Notes under the pieces: model-generated
The model's input: the letters and a program-made list of their open reading frames with translations, nothing else
Databases searched by the model: none
Told to the model about the DNA's origin: nothing
Position numbers and translations under genes: made by a program
Shown: piece by piece, positions 7,220 to 15,506 of the stretch
How the letters are laid out: each line of letters opens with the position of its first letter
How positions within the stretch are numbered: position 1 is the stretch's first letter
NCBI GenBank assembly: GCA_026014705.1
Contig: JAOZHU010000015.1
Location: forward strand, 1-64,000
Direction: 5' to 3'
Source of the DNA: Candidatus Bathyarchaeota archaeon
GTDB lineage: Archaea > Thermoproteota > Bathyarchaeia > Bathyarchaeales > Bathycorpusculaceae
Length of the DNA: 64,000 nt

Positions 7220-8331
7220 CCATTGGAAGCGGGAAGTGGCTGAAGAAGAAACTTAAAGAGTTGCAGCTTGTTGAAAGTTACCACCGTGAATTAACTAATG
7301 AAACCGTAGCGAAGCAACTGGGAATTCCGCCAAGCGAAATCATCAAACTCAACTACAACGAGAATCTGTTCATTCCCAGAGCAAAGCTTGTTGAACTCAT
7401 GCGCGAAGTTGCGGAAGAATGTGATTTGAGGATTTACCCGCAGGAAGAGGAAAATAGGCTGAAAGAACAAATCAGCATCTACCTCGATGTGCCAGCGGAC
7501 TGCGTGGCTGTTGGCAACGGAAGCGACGAACTCATAGACCGCATTGCGCGGCTTTTCTTGGAAAAAGGCGATAAGGCGGTTTCGGTGGCGCCGACGTTTC
7601 CCGTGTTAAGACAATGCGTACAGCGTCAAGGCGCCGAATACACTGCTGTGCCTCTTCTCAGCAATTTTGAGCCTGACGTTAAAGGGCTCGCGGATGCTTT
7701 CACAGCGGATGCTAAACTGCTTTATTTGTGCTCACCTAACAACCCAACTGCAAACCAGTTCAGCAAAAGCGCTGTTACGGGTTTAATCGCGAAGTTTTCT
7801 GGCTTAGTTGTTTTGGATGAGGCTTACGCAGAGTACGCTGATTACTCCTTGGTTCAACTTGTAGAAAAGTACGACAATTTAGTTGTGCTGCGGACTTTTT
7901 CTAAAGCCTTCGGGCTAGCAGGACTTAGATTGGGCTACGCTGTGGCGAGTGCGCCTCTGGCGAAGGTTCTTGCAGAGAAGGCAGCTTTGCCTTTTCCTGT
8001 AAGCGTGTTCACTTTGGGCATGGGACGAAAGCTTCTCGAAAACCGCAGCATGGTGGAAAAGAGCGTGGAAGAGCTAAAGGCTGAACGGGGAAAACTCGTG
8101 CAGCGCCTTAACGCCATAAGCGGCATCGAAGCTTTTGATTCGAAAACAGACTTTGTGCTCTTCAACACGGCTAAGCCTTTTGAGGAGGTTTACGAGAAAC
8201 TTCAGCGGCAGGGCATTCTCATAAAGAAGTTCGGCAAGCTCTTGCATCTTGAGAATTGCCTCAGAACCACCGTGGGGTTGCCTGAGATGAACATTAAGCT
8301 ATTAGGAGCGTTAGAGGAAATATTTAGGTGA
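7216..8331 (+). CDS. hisC: Histidinol-phosphate aminotransferase (HisC)
   Basis: A fold-type I PLP enzyme converting imidazole-acetol phosphate to histidinol phosphate. Visible motifs: NYNENLFIPR near the N-terminus, VGNGSDELIDRIARLF (phosphate-binding loop), LCSPNNPTANQFS, LDEAYAEY, and the PLP lysine in TFSKAFGLAGLRLGYAV. The C-terminal LENCLRTTVGLPEMN carries the substrate-carboxylate arginine. Length is 371, slightly longer than typical because of an extra 20-residue N-terminus. It is coupled to hisD by a four-base overlap and followed by hisB after six bases. Confidence 0.97.
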   Translation: MTIGSGKWLKKKLKELQLVESYHRELTNETVAKQLGIPPSEIIKLNYNENLFIPRAKLVELMREVAEECDLRIYPQEEENRLKEQISIYLDVPADCVAVGNGSDELIDRIARLFLEKGDKAVSVAPTFPVLRQCVQRQGAEYTAVPLLSNFEPDVKGLADAFTADAKLLYLCSPNNPTANQFSKSAVTGLIAKFSGLVVLDEAYAEYADYSLVQLVEKYDNLVVLRTFSKAFGLAGLRLGYAVASAPLAKVLAEKAALPFPVSVFTLGMGRKLLENRSMVEKSVEELKAERGKLVQRLNAISGIEAFDSKTDFVLFNTAKPFEEVYEKLQRQGILIKKFGKLLHLENCLRTTVGLPEMNIKLLGALEEIFR

Positions 8332-8337
8332 TGAATA

Positions 8338-8913
8338 ATGCGTGTAAATGAAGTTTACAGGAAAACTCGTGAAACAGAAGTTCGTGTGAAAGTAAACTTG
8401 GACGGTGAAGGAAAAGCCGATGTGGACACAGGCGTGCAGTTCCTCAATCACTTGGTGACTTCGCTGGCTACACACAGCTTAATTGACTTTACTGCCAAAG
8501 TGACGGGCGACTTGAAGCACCACGCCACCGAAGACCTAGCCATATGCCTAGGCGACGCCCTGAACAAAGCTTTAGACAGCCGCGAAAGCATAACAAGATT
8601 CGGCTACGCCGCTGTGCCTATGGACTGTTCCTTAGCTTTTGCAGCCATAGACTTAGTCAAACGCCCTTATGCCAAAGTTGACCTGAACCTTCGAGGAAAA
8701 AAAATCGAAGACATGCCCACCGAAGACATTTATCACTTCCTCGAAACCTTAGCAACTTCCTTAGCTGCGAATGTTCACGTGTGGGTTGAATACGGCAGCA
8801 ACGACCACCACAAAACAGAAGCAGCCTTCAAAGCTCTTGCGCTTTCGCTGCGGCAAGCAGTGGCTTTCGACGCACGGAGAAAAGGCGTACCCAGTTCAAA
8901 GGGAGCAATCTGA
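8338..8913 (+). CDS. hisB: Imidazoleglycerol-phosphate dehydratase (HisB)
   Basis: This is the single-domain dehydratase (191 residues), without the histidinol-phosphatase domain fused to it in enterobacteria. It has the two manganese-binding histidine clusters HHATED and DHHKTEAAFKALA, the conserved GVQFLNHLVTSLATHS, and the GYAAVPMD and FLETLATSLAANVHV segments. The ATG follows a clear GGTGAT. The TGATG junction couples it to hisH. A separate phosphatase is required for the pathway and is not visible in this window. Confidence 0.97.
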   Translation: MRVNEVYRKTRETEVRVKVNLDGEGKADVDTGVQFLNHLVTSLATHSLIDFTAKVTGDLKHHATEDLAICLGDALNKALDSRESITRFGYAAVPMDCSLAFAAIDLVKRPYAKVDLNLRGKKIEDMPTEDIYHFLETLATSLAANVHVWVEYGSNDHHKTEAAFKALALSLRQAVAFDARRKGVPSSKGAI

Positions 8914-9518
8914 TGCCTGAAGCAGTGATAATCGACTATGGAGTTGGAAACCTCCTGAGCCTAAAATGCGCTTTGGAGAAAGTCGGCTTAACCGTGACGG
9001 TTGGCTTGTCAACGAAACAGCTGAAAAAAGCAGACGCAATAGCGTTGCCAGGCGTTGGAAGTTTTCCAGCCGCAGCGGGCAAACTTGACACCGTGAAAAC
9101 TGCGCTGGTCGACGCAGTTCAGAGCGGGGTTCCGCTGTTGGGGATATGCTTGGGTTTACAGTTGTTCTTTCCAGAAAGCGAAGAAGGCAAGGGAAAGGGA
9201 TTAGCGCTCTTCGACGGCAAGAACATTTGCTTGCCGAACTCTGTCAAAGTGCCGCACATGGGGTGGAACACACTCAACATAGTTAAGCACAGCGAGCTTT
9301 TAGACGGCATCGCAGATGGCGCTTACGTATATTTTGTGCATTCGCTTTACCCCGTTCCAGTTGACAAAAGCATAGTGTGCACAGAAACCGAGTACGGCGC
9401 AACTTTCACTTCGGCAGTAGCAGCGAAAAACGTGTATGGCACTCAGTTTCACCCTGAAAAGTCAGGCGACACTGGAATACGCATATTGGCTAACTTTGCC
9501 AAGGCAATTGTGAGGTGA
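8913..9518 (+). CDS. hisH: Imidazoleglycerol-phosphate synthase, glutaminase subunit (HisH)
   Basis: HisH is a class I glutamine amidotransferase that feeds ammonia to HisF. The 201 residues contain the nucleophile loop GICLGLQLFFPESEEG (Cys in GICLG), the conserved DYGVGNLLSLKCALEKVG at the start, PHMGWNTL, YFVHSLYP and the catalytic FHPEKSGDTG at the end. The start overlaps the hisB stop by one base. The partner hisF is two genes downstream with hisA between, a common archaeal order. Confidence 0.97.
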   Translation: MPEAVIIDYGVGNLLSLKCALEKVGLTVTVGLSTKQLKKADAIALPGVGSFPAAAGKLDTVKTALVDAVQSGVPLLGICLGLQLFFPESEEGKGKGLALFDGKNICLPNSVKVPHMGWNTLNIVKHSELLDGIADGAYVYFVHSLYPVPVDKSIVCTETEYGATFTSAVAAKNVYGTQFHPEKSGDTGIRILANFAKAIVR

Positions 9519-9525
9519 AGCGCAG

Positions 9526-10251
9526 TTGCAGGTGATTCCAGCAGTTGACTTGATGGGCGGCAACATCGTCAGGTTGTCCCGCGGCGACCCAAAAACGGCA
9601 AAGGTTTATGCGCAGTTCGGCACGGCTGTGGAAACCGCGAAAAAATGGGAACGCGACGGCGCAAAAAAACTGCATATTATCGATTTAGACGCAGCGTTCG
9701 ACGCAGGCGACAACCTTTCAGTCATAGCTAAAATCGCGGAAAGCGTAGACTTGCCAATCCAGGTGGGCGGCGGAATCCGCAGTATAGCCGCTGTTGAGAG
9801 ATTGCTTGCGCTCGGAATTAGCCAAGTTATCCTAGGTGCGTTAGCGTTCAGCGCCCCAAACGCAATATCTCAAATCCAGAGGAGATTCGGAGCCAACCGT
9901 GTAATCGTTGCTTTGGACAACAAAGATGGCAAAATAATGGTTGCTGGATGGAAAACGCCGACAACCTTCGGCATGAAAGACGCCTTGGAAAAATTTGCCG
10001 CACTCAAAGTTAGCACGTTTCTTGTAACTTCAATTACAAAGGACGGTACGCTTTCTGGTCCAGATTTGGAAACGCTCCGCGAGGCATGCGGTTATCCGAA
10101 TGTGGAGATAATTGCGGCAGGCGGTATCGGCGCCTTAAAAGATTTGGTGGCGCTTAAGCGTGTAGGCGTGGCGGCTGCGGTGGTCGGCAAGGCGCTTTAC
10201 GAAAACAGATTTACTTTCAAGGAAGCTTTGAAAGCGGTGGAAGGAGAGTAG
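9526..10251 (+). CDS. hisA: ProFAR isomerase (HisA)
   Basis: HisA is a TIM-barrel isomerase of the fourth histidine step. The 241 residues show the phosphate-binding half-barrel repeats: IPAVDLMGGNIVRLSRGD, LHIIDLDAAFDAG, QVGGGIRSIAAVERLLALG, TSITKDGTLSGPDLE and IIAAGGIGALKDL, the last four lying at the barrel mouth. The catalytic aspartates fall in VDLMGG and TSITKDGT. The gene starts at TTG 9526, preceded by GAGGTGA, so the unusual start is well supported. The following hisF gene begins six bases after its stop. Confidence 0.97.
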   Translation: MQVIPAVDLMGGNIVRLSRGDPKTAKVYAQFGTAVETAKKWERDGAKKLHIIDLDAAFDAGDNLSVIAKIAESVDLPIQVGGGIRSIAAVERLLALGISQVILGALAFSAPNAISQIQRRFGANRVIVALDNKDGKIMVAGWKTPTTFGMKDALEKFAALKVSTFLVTSITKDGTLSGPDLETLREACGYPNVEIIAAGGIGALKDLVALKRVGVAAAVVGKALYENRFTFKEALKAVEGE

Positions 10252-10257
10252 ATAGCT

Positions 10258-11061
10258 GTGCCTTTGGCGAAACGTATAATTCCGTGTTTAGATGTGGACC
10301 ACGGCAAAGTCGTGAAAGGCATCAACTTCGTAAACTTGAAAAAAGCTGGCGACCCTGTCGAGTTGGCAAAACGCTATTCGGATGAAGGTGCAGACGAACT
10401 CGTTTTCTTAGACATAACCGCCTCCTCAGAAAAGCGTGACATCCTGCGAGGCGTAGTCGAGGGCGTGGCAAGAGCCATAAATATTCCATTCACCGTCGGC
10501 GGTGGTGTCCGCAACGTTTCAGACGCTAGACTAGTCCTTTGCAGCGGCGCAGACAAAGTCTCCGTGAACACAGCAGCAGTGGAAACCCCAGATGTGGTTA
10601 CTATGTTAGCGGATGTTTTCGGGCGCCAATGTGTAGTAGTGGCTATAGACGCAAAACGGCGCTTTGAACAGCGTGCGGATAGGGTTACGGTGGAAACCAG
10701 TGAAGGTTCAGTGTGGTTTGAAGTTTACACTTACGGCGGAAGAAAACCAACAGGCATAGACGCGGTCAACTGGGCGGTGCGGGCTGCGGAGCTTGGAGCA
10801 GGCGAATTCCTCGTAACTTCAATGGACAAGGACGGAACAGAAGACGGCTACGACCTGGAGTTGACGCGAATAATTTCTGAACGGGTGAACGTGCCTGTCA
10901 TCGCAAGCGGCGGCGCCGGGAAACCTGAACATTTCCGCGAAGCATTTACCGCTGGCAAGGCAGACGCAGCATTGGCGGCTTCTGTTTTTCACTACAACAA
11001 GTATCCTGTGCCTATGTTGAAGGATTACCTGCGCAAACAGGGGGTGACCGTTAGACCTTGA
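10258..11061 (+). CDS. hisF: Imidazoleglycerol-phosphate synthase, cyclase subunit (HisF)
   Basis: HisF closes the imidazole ring using ammonia delivered from HisH. It is a TIM barrel homologous to His[20 protein letters not shown] with the catalytic Asp in [60 protein letters not shown] with the second catalytic Asp, and [17 protein letters not shown]. The 267-residue length is normal. It starts at GTG 10258 after GGAGAG, and its TGA overlaps the hisI start. Confidence 0.98.
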   Translation: MPLAKRIIPCLDVDHGKVVKGINFVNLKKAGDPVELAKRYSDEGADELVFLDITASSEKRDILRGVVEGVARAINIPFTVGGGVRNVSDARLVLCSGADKVSVNTAAVETPDVVTMLADVFGRQCVVVAIDAKRRFEQRADRVTVETSEGSVWFEVYTYGGRKPTGIDAVNWAVRAAELGAGEFLVTSMDKDGTEDGYDLELTRIISERVNVPVIASGGAGKPEHFREAFTAGKADAALAASVFHYNKYPVPMLKDYLRKQGVTVRP

Positions 11062-11393
11062 CTAGCGACGAATTGTTGAAGAAAGTGGATTTCAAGAAAG
11101 GCGGCGGGCTGGTTCCAGTGGTTGTTCAAGATGCCGCCACTAAAGAAGTGCTCATGGTGGCATACGCAAACGCTGAAGCGCTGGAGAAGACTTTGACCAC
11201 GGGCTACGCACATTACTGGAGCCGTTCACGGGGAAAACTGTGGATGAAGGGCGAAACCTCAGGGCATACCCAGAAAATCCAAGGCGTATTCGCAGACTGC
11301 GACTACGACACGTTACTGTACCTGGTAGAACAGACGGGACCTGCATGTCACACTGGCAACTACACCTGCTTCCACAATAAAATAGAGCGATAA
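11058..11393 (+). CDS. hisI: Phosphoribosyl-AMP cyclohydrolase (HisI)
   Basis: HisI opens the adenine ring of phosphoribosyl-AMP and is zinc dependent. The 111-residue stand-alone form is intact: [22 protein letters not shown], the conserved [14 protein letters not shown]-like stretch ([24 protein letters not shown]), the metal-binding DCDYD, and the zinc Cys pair in [13 protein letters not shown]. The HisE pyrophosphohydrolase that acts one step earlier is fused to HisI in many bacteria; here it is neither fused nor adjacent. The start codon is TTG overlapping the hisF stop. Confidence 0.97.
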   Translation: MTSDELLKKVDFKKGGGLVPVVVQDAATKEVLMVAYANAEALEKTLTTGYAHYWSRSRGKLWMKGETSGHTQKIQGVFADCDYDTLLYLVEQTGPACHTGNYTCFHNKIER

Positions 11394-11477
11394 CCAATAG
11401 TTTTTAAGAAATAACAACCTATTCTTAAGCGTAATCCACGTGAGTAACGTCTTATCGCACTTGCAGGTGCAAAACCC

Positions 11478-12533
11478 ATGTCACTGCATGAAGCCATGCT
11501 CTACGAGAAACAAGCTGAAACAAAAGTGAAGTGCAATTTGTGCGCGCGCCGCTGCCTAATAAGCGATGGTGCAACAGGATTCTGCCTAGTTAGAAAGAAC
11601 GAGGGCGGCGTGCTCTACTCACTTGTTTACGCGCGCGCTGTGTCCGCTGGTGTTGATCCCATAGGCAAGAAGCCGCTGTCGCATTTCAACCCTGGCGCAC
11701 AAGTCATGTCCATAGCCGCGGCAGGCTGCAACTTCCGCTGCCAATTCTGCGACAACTGGATGATAAGCCAAGACCGAGAGGTAGCGGGAAGGCTTTTTCC
11801 TCCAGCGGAAGTCGTGAAGGCGGCTGAAGCCCGGAAATGCCAAGGAATAAGCTACACGTATACGGAGCCAACCATTTTCATGGAGTATGCGTACGACACG
11901 GCGAAACTCGCACACAAAACCGGCTTATTCAACACTTTCGTGACGAACGGGTACATGACGCCTGAAGCCGTGCGGACGATTGCACCTTACTTGGACGCGG
12001 TGACGGTTGACTTCAAGGCTGCAGGAGACCCTGCATTCTACAAAGACATTTCAGCCGTTCCACGAGTCGAACCGATCTACGATGCGTTAAAAGAGTTCAA
12101 GCTGAACGGCGTGCACATAGAGATCACTAACTTAGTTATCCCCAAAATCGGAGATTCAATGGACAAAATAAAAAAGATGGCGACGTGGATTAAAGACTAT
12201 TTGGGCAAGGACACGCCGTTCCACTTGCTGCGCTTCCACCCCGACTATAAAATGACCGCCACACCAGCAACTCCCATTGAAACCATGGAAAAAGCATACA
12301 TGACCGCTAAAAACGCGGGCTTAAACTACGCTTACCTTGGCAATGTCCCCGGCCACCCCGCGGAAAACACGTATTGCCCCAACTGCAACGAACCCGTCAT
12401 CAAACGCAGCAGCTTCGAAGTCACCCAGTGGAATCTGAACAAAGACATGCGGTGCCCTGTGTGCGGACGTGAAATCCCAATCAAAGGCAAACTGCACCCC
12501 AGCGGAGGCGCATTCCCGTACGCTCTATTCTAA
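11478..12533 (+). CDS. amrS: Radical SAM enzyme of the AmrS (AMMECR1/Memo-associated) family
   Basis: This 351-residue protein has the radical SAM cluster motif CNFRCQFC (Cys84, Cys88, Cys91), preceded by a four-Cys N-terminal element (CNLCARRCLISDGATGFC) typical of the AmrS branch of pyruvate-formate-lyase-activase relatives. DPIGKKPLSHFNPG, YTYTEPTIFMEYAYD and LLRFHPDYKMT are characteristic of AmrS. A C-terminal zinc ribbon (YCPNCNE ... RCPVCGREI) follows. The family often sits with Memo and AMMECR1 genes; neither is here, and the reaction is not known. A second radical SAM gene follows on the same strand after 36 bases. Confidence 0.9.
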   Translation: MSLHEAMLYEKQAETKVKCNLCARRCLISDGATGFCLVRKNEGGVLYSLVYARAVSAGVDPIGKKPLSHFNPGAQVMSIAAAGCNFRCQFCDNWMISQDREVAGRLFPPAEVVKAAEARKCQGISYTYTEPTIFMEYAYDTAKLAHKTGLFNTFVTNGYMTPEAVRTIAPYLDAVTVDFKAAGDPAFYKDISAVPRVEPIYDALKEFKLNGVHIEITNLVIPKIGDSMDKIKKMATWIKDYLGKDTPFHLLRFHPDYKMTATPATPIETMEKAYMTAKNAGLNYAYLGNVPGHPAENTYCPNCNEPVIKRSSFEVTQWNLNKDMRCPVCGREIPIKGKLHPSGGAFPYALF

Positions 12534-12569
12534 CGCACTGGCGCAACAACAATTTGTGGTTAGAGCCCG

Positions 12570-13661
12570 ATGTGGAAACTGTTAAGGTCAGACGCTGAAG
12601 CTGTTCTCCACAACAAACTGGCGCAGAAGAGTCTAGCGCGCTACTTTTCAGTCATGAAAAATTCAAAACCCGCCAAGTTCGCCATAGCTAAAAAACTGCC
12701 CGCTGACTTCGCTGCAGCAGAGCCGCTGGGAACCCTCTTGAAGACACACGTAAAATGCACAGAAGAATTCAGCAAAGTTGAACACGAAATTGACACACAC
12801 CAAACACTGCTCCAAAACTTGCCTACTCCAGTGAAATCATATCTTGACCTGAAAACCGCAATAGCACAGAAAATTCTGGCAAGCTGCCATTTCTGTAACC
12901 GCAACTGCCAAACAAACAGAACCAAAGCCGAACACGGCTACTGCAAATGCGGTAACACAATAGCTGTATCCAGCATTTTCGTGCACATTGGCGAGGAACC
13001 TGAGCTCGTGCCTTCAGGAACAATCTTCACCATGGGCTGCACGATGCGTTGTTTGCACTGCCAAAACTGGACCATTTCGCAGTGGTTGGAAAAAGGCGTC
13101 GAATGCGCCCCGAAAGACTTAGCCGCAGAGGTGGAGCATTTGCGTCTCAGCGGATGCAGAAACGTGAACCTCGTAGGCGGAGAGCCGACGCCGTGGCTAC
13201 CGCATTGGCTGGAAACCTTCAAGCACGTTAACGTGAACGTGCCCGTGGTTTGGAACTCGAACACGTATTACAGCCCAGAAACCGCTCGGCTCTTAGCAGG
13301 GTTTGCTGACGTTTACCTCTTAGACTTCAAATACGGACCTGGCGACTGCGCCGAGAGAATTTCTGACGCGCCAGATTACTGGGAAGTGTGCACGCGCAAT
13401 CATCTGGAAGCCAAACGACACGGAGAACTCGTAATCCGCGTGCTGGCTTTGCCCGGCCACTTAGAGTGCTGCGCAAAGCCGATATTGGAGTGGATTGCTT
13501 GCAATTTAGGCGTTGAAACACGAGTCAACGTCATGTTCCAATATCGTCCTGAATGGCGAGCGCACGAAATTCCTGAATTGCGCAGAAGGCTTACGAAGGA
13601 CGAGAGGCAGAAAGCGGCGCAGTTGGCTGAAGAAGCGGGATTACAGAATTTCATAACCTAA
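12570..13661 (+). CDS. Radical SAM protein, PflA-like (COG1313-type)
   Basis: This 363-residue protein has the radical SAM motif CTMRCLHCQNW (Cys157, Cys161, Cys164), and upstream a cysteine set CHFCNRNCQTN ... GYCKCG that mirrors the AmrS N-terminal element. NLVGGEPTPWLPHW and YLLDFKYGPGDCAERIS fit the COG1313 branch, whose substrate is unknown. The first 100 residues are a helical extension. It follows the AmrS-like gene closely, so the two probably form one operon. Its product is unlikely to be a true pyruvate-formate-lyase activase, since no formate lyase is near. Confidence 0.85.
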   Translation: MWKLLRSDAEAVLHNKLAQKSLARYFSVMKNSKPAKFAIAKKLPADFAAAEPLGTLLKTHVKCTEEFSKVEHEIDTHQTLLQNLPTPVKSYLDLKTAIAQKILASCHFCNRNCQTNRTKAEHGYCKCGNTIAVSSIFVHIGEEPELVPSGTIFTMGCTMRCLHCQNWTISQWLEKGVECAPKDLAAEVEHLRLSGCRNVNLVGGEPTPWLPHWLETFKHVNVNVPVVWNSNTYYSPETARLLAGFADVYLLDFKYGPGDCAERISDAPDYWEVCTRNHLEAKRHGELVIRVLALPGHLECCAKPILEWIACNLGVETRVNVMFQYRPEWRAHEIPELRRRLTKDERQKAAQLAEEAGLQNFIT

Positions 13662-13719
13662 ACAGATGTTGCTAAGGCTTATTTGTTCAAAGTGCAAATG
13701 TTTACTTGGGTTATAGCAT

Positions 13720-14523
13720 ATGGTTGAAAAGGGCGTTTTCGGCAACGGCATTCCTTATGTCCGCTTCGGCGAAGGCGAGAAGACCCTCCTGGTTTTCAGC
13801 GGCGGACCAAGCAACACTCTTCCATCAGGTTTTCTGCTTCGGATATCCAGCCAATTCAAACACATATCTAAAAGCTACTTAGTGTACATGCTGGGACGCA
13901 AAGCTGGATTGCCTGAAGGCTACACCACGCGGGATATGGCGGAAGACTACGCCACATTGATTAGAGACGAATTTGAGGGCGGGCCCATTGACGTAATGGG
14001 CACATCGTACGGCGGGCTAATTGCGCAGCATCTAGCTGCTGACCATCCTGAACTAATCCGCAGTTTAGTAATAGCCATATCCTGTCACCGATTTAGCGAC
14101 GAAGGAAACGAGTTGGACATGAACTCTGCCCAACTGCTAAGCGAAAGCAAAAAACGGGCAGCCCTTAAAAGTTTGTATCCCCTAATAGAAGGCGACAAAG
14201 CAAAAAAAGCGCTAATGAAGTTTTTCATGGCGTACATTGGTCCTCTCGTGTGGAAACCGCACGATCACCCGTCAGATTTGCTAGTGGAAGGTAAAGCTGA
14301 AATAGCACATAACTCCAAGAGCAGGCTTGCCGAGATTAAAGCGCCCACGCTTGTGATTGCTGGAGACAAAGACTACTTTTGCCCAGTGGAAAGGCTCCGT
14401 GAAACAGCCGCTGGAATACCCAACGCTAAACTTGTCCTCTAAGAAGGCAAAGGCCACATTAGCACAATGGGGAAAAAGTTTGACGAAGACGTGCTTGTCT
14501 TCTTAAAAGCTAACCAAGACTAG
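13720..14523 (+). pseudogene. Alpha/beta hydrolase interrupted by an in-frame TAA
   Basis: The N-terminal 240 residues are a typical alpha/beta hydrolase: FSGGPSN oxyanion-type loop, the nucleophile elbow MGTSYGG (Ser96), and an acid residue in IAGDKDYF (Asp216 or Asp218). At 14440-14442 a TAA ends the frame, yet the same frame continues without a break through EGKGHISTMGKKFDEDVLVFL to TAG at 14521. That tail carries the expected catalytic His (GHIS) and last helix. One base change from TAT or TAC (Tyr) explains the stop. Either the gene is a recent pseudogene or the base is an error. Confidence 0.75.
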
Positions 14524-14584
14524 TTTCTTCGCCAAGGATTTATTAGGAATAAGCAGAAATGTGCCTCTATACAAGTGTTGCTTG

Positions 14585-15430
14585 ATGGTCAAGTATTATG
14601 CGTTGGCGGTAACCACAAAATACTGGACGCCGAAGACGAACTACCTGAAGGAGATTATTGACGCCTTAGCAAGTAGAGTGGACAACAGCGATTTCGTGGT
14701 TGTCTCCGAAAAGGCAGTTTCCACAGCCTTAGGCAACATCGTGGACGAAAACCGCATAAACCCAAGCTTCAACGCAAAGTTAATCGCAGAGGTGTGGATG
14801 CGGTTCATGTGGGGTTATGCGTTGGGTATAATGTGCCGTTTTGGGCAACGTTTGCTGAGAAGACTACGTGAGTACCCTGTTGGCGCTGGCAGTCGACATA
14901 AGCAATTGGCACTGCAGCATGCTGGGCTTTTGCAGGCGTTGATGTTCGGCTCTGAAGGCGGCGTAGACGGGTCTAACTTGCCCTATGCCTACGTGAGCTT
15001 GCCCTTGAAAAACGCTTACGCTCTTGCAGAGGCGATTCAGCAGCAGATTTGGAGTGAGTTGCGAAAGAAAGTAGTAGTTATCATCGTGGACACTGACAAG
15101 ACATATTCCTTCAGAAACTTTCATTTTACGCCTCGCCCGAACCCGCTGAAGGGTATTCATTCGCATGGCGGCATCTGCGCCTACGTCGTGGGTAGACTGT
15201 TCAAGCTTAAACGCCGTTCTACTCCATTGGCGGTTGCAGGCTGCCGTTTGCAGGCGGAAGAAGCTTTGAAGATTGCCGCTGTCTCAGACCGTGCAAGAGG
15301 ACCTGGTGCTGGCGCTACGGTGTGGGATATGGCTTCCAGATTCGAAGTAGCCGTTACAGAAGTAAGCTGGGATATGCTTATGCAGTTTAAGCATAAACCC
15401 ATAGTACTCGTACGAAAAAGTGTGAAGTGA
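14585..15430 (+). CDS. cofE: F420-0:gamma-glutamyl ligase-like protein (CofE family)
   Basis: CofE adds glutamates to coenzyme F420-0. This protein matches the family in several blocks: SDFVVVSEKAVSTALGNIVDE (nucleotide-binding region), SEGGVDGSNLPYAYVSLPL (compare the family's GIDASN loop), and VVVIIVDTDKTYSF (metal-binding DTD). It is longer than typical CofE, with an insertion at residues 70-120 (GYALGIMCRFGQRLLRRL) and a divergent C-terminus. The true partner reaction could therefore differ. The longest frame opens with GTG at 14561, but the family N-terminus fits ATG at 14585. CofD lies far away at 44061. Confidence 0.75.
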   Translation: MVKYYALAVTTKYWTPKTNYLKEIIDALASRVDNSDFVVVSEKAVSTALGNIVDENRINPSFNAKLIAEVWMRFMWGYALGIMCRFGQRLLRRLREYPVGAGSRHKQLALQHAGLLQALMFGSEGGVDGSNLPYAYVSLPLKNAYALAEAIQQQIWSELRKKVVVIIVDTDKTYSFRNFHFTPRPNPLKGIHSHGGICAYVVGRLFKLKRRSTPLAVAGCRLQAEEALKIAAVSDRARGPGAGATVWDMASRFEVAVTEVSWDMLMQFKHKPIVLVRKSVK

Positions 15431-15506
15431 TCAAGTGCTGTAATTGGATTCTTTGGAGGATAACACATAAACGTGTGCTGTTGTTTAGAGAAAGTGGGGC
15501 AGAGTA

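Noticed and set aside
14440-14442. Recoded amino acid (pyrrolysine or selenocysteine) at the stop in the hydrolase
   Set aside because: Pyrrolysine uses TAG and selenocysteine TGA; the codon here is TAA, and Tyr to TAA is a single-base change.
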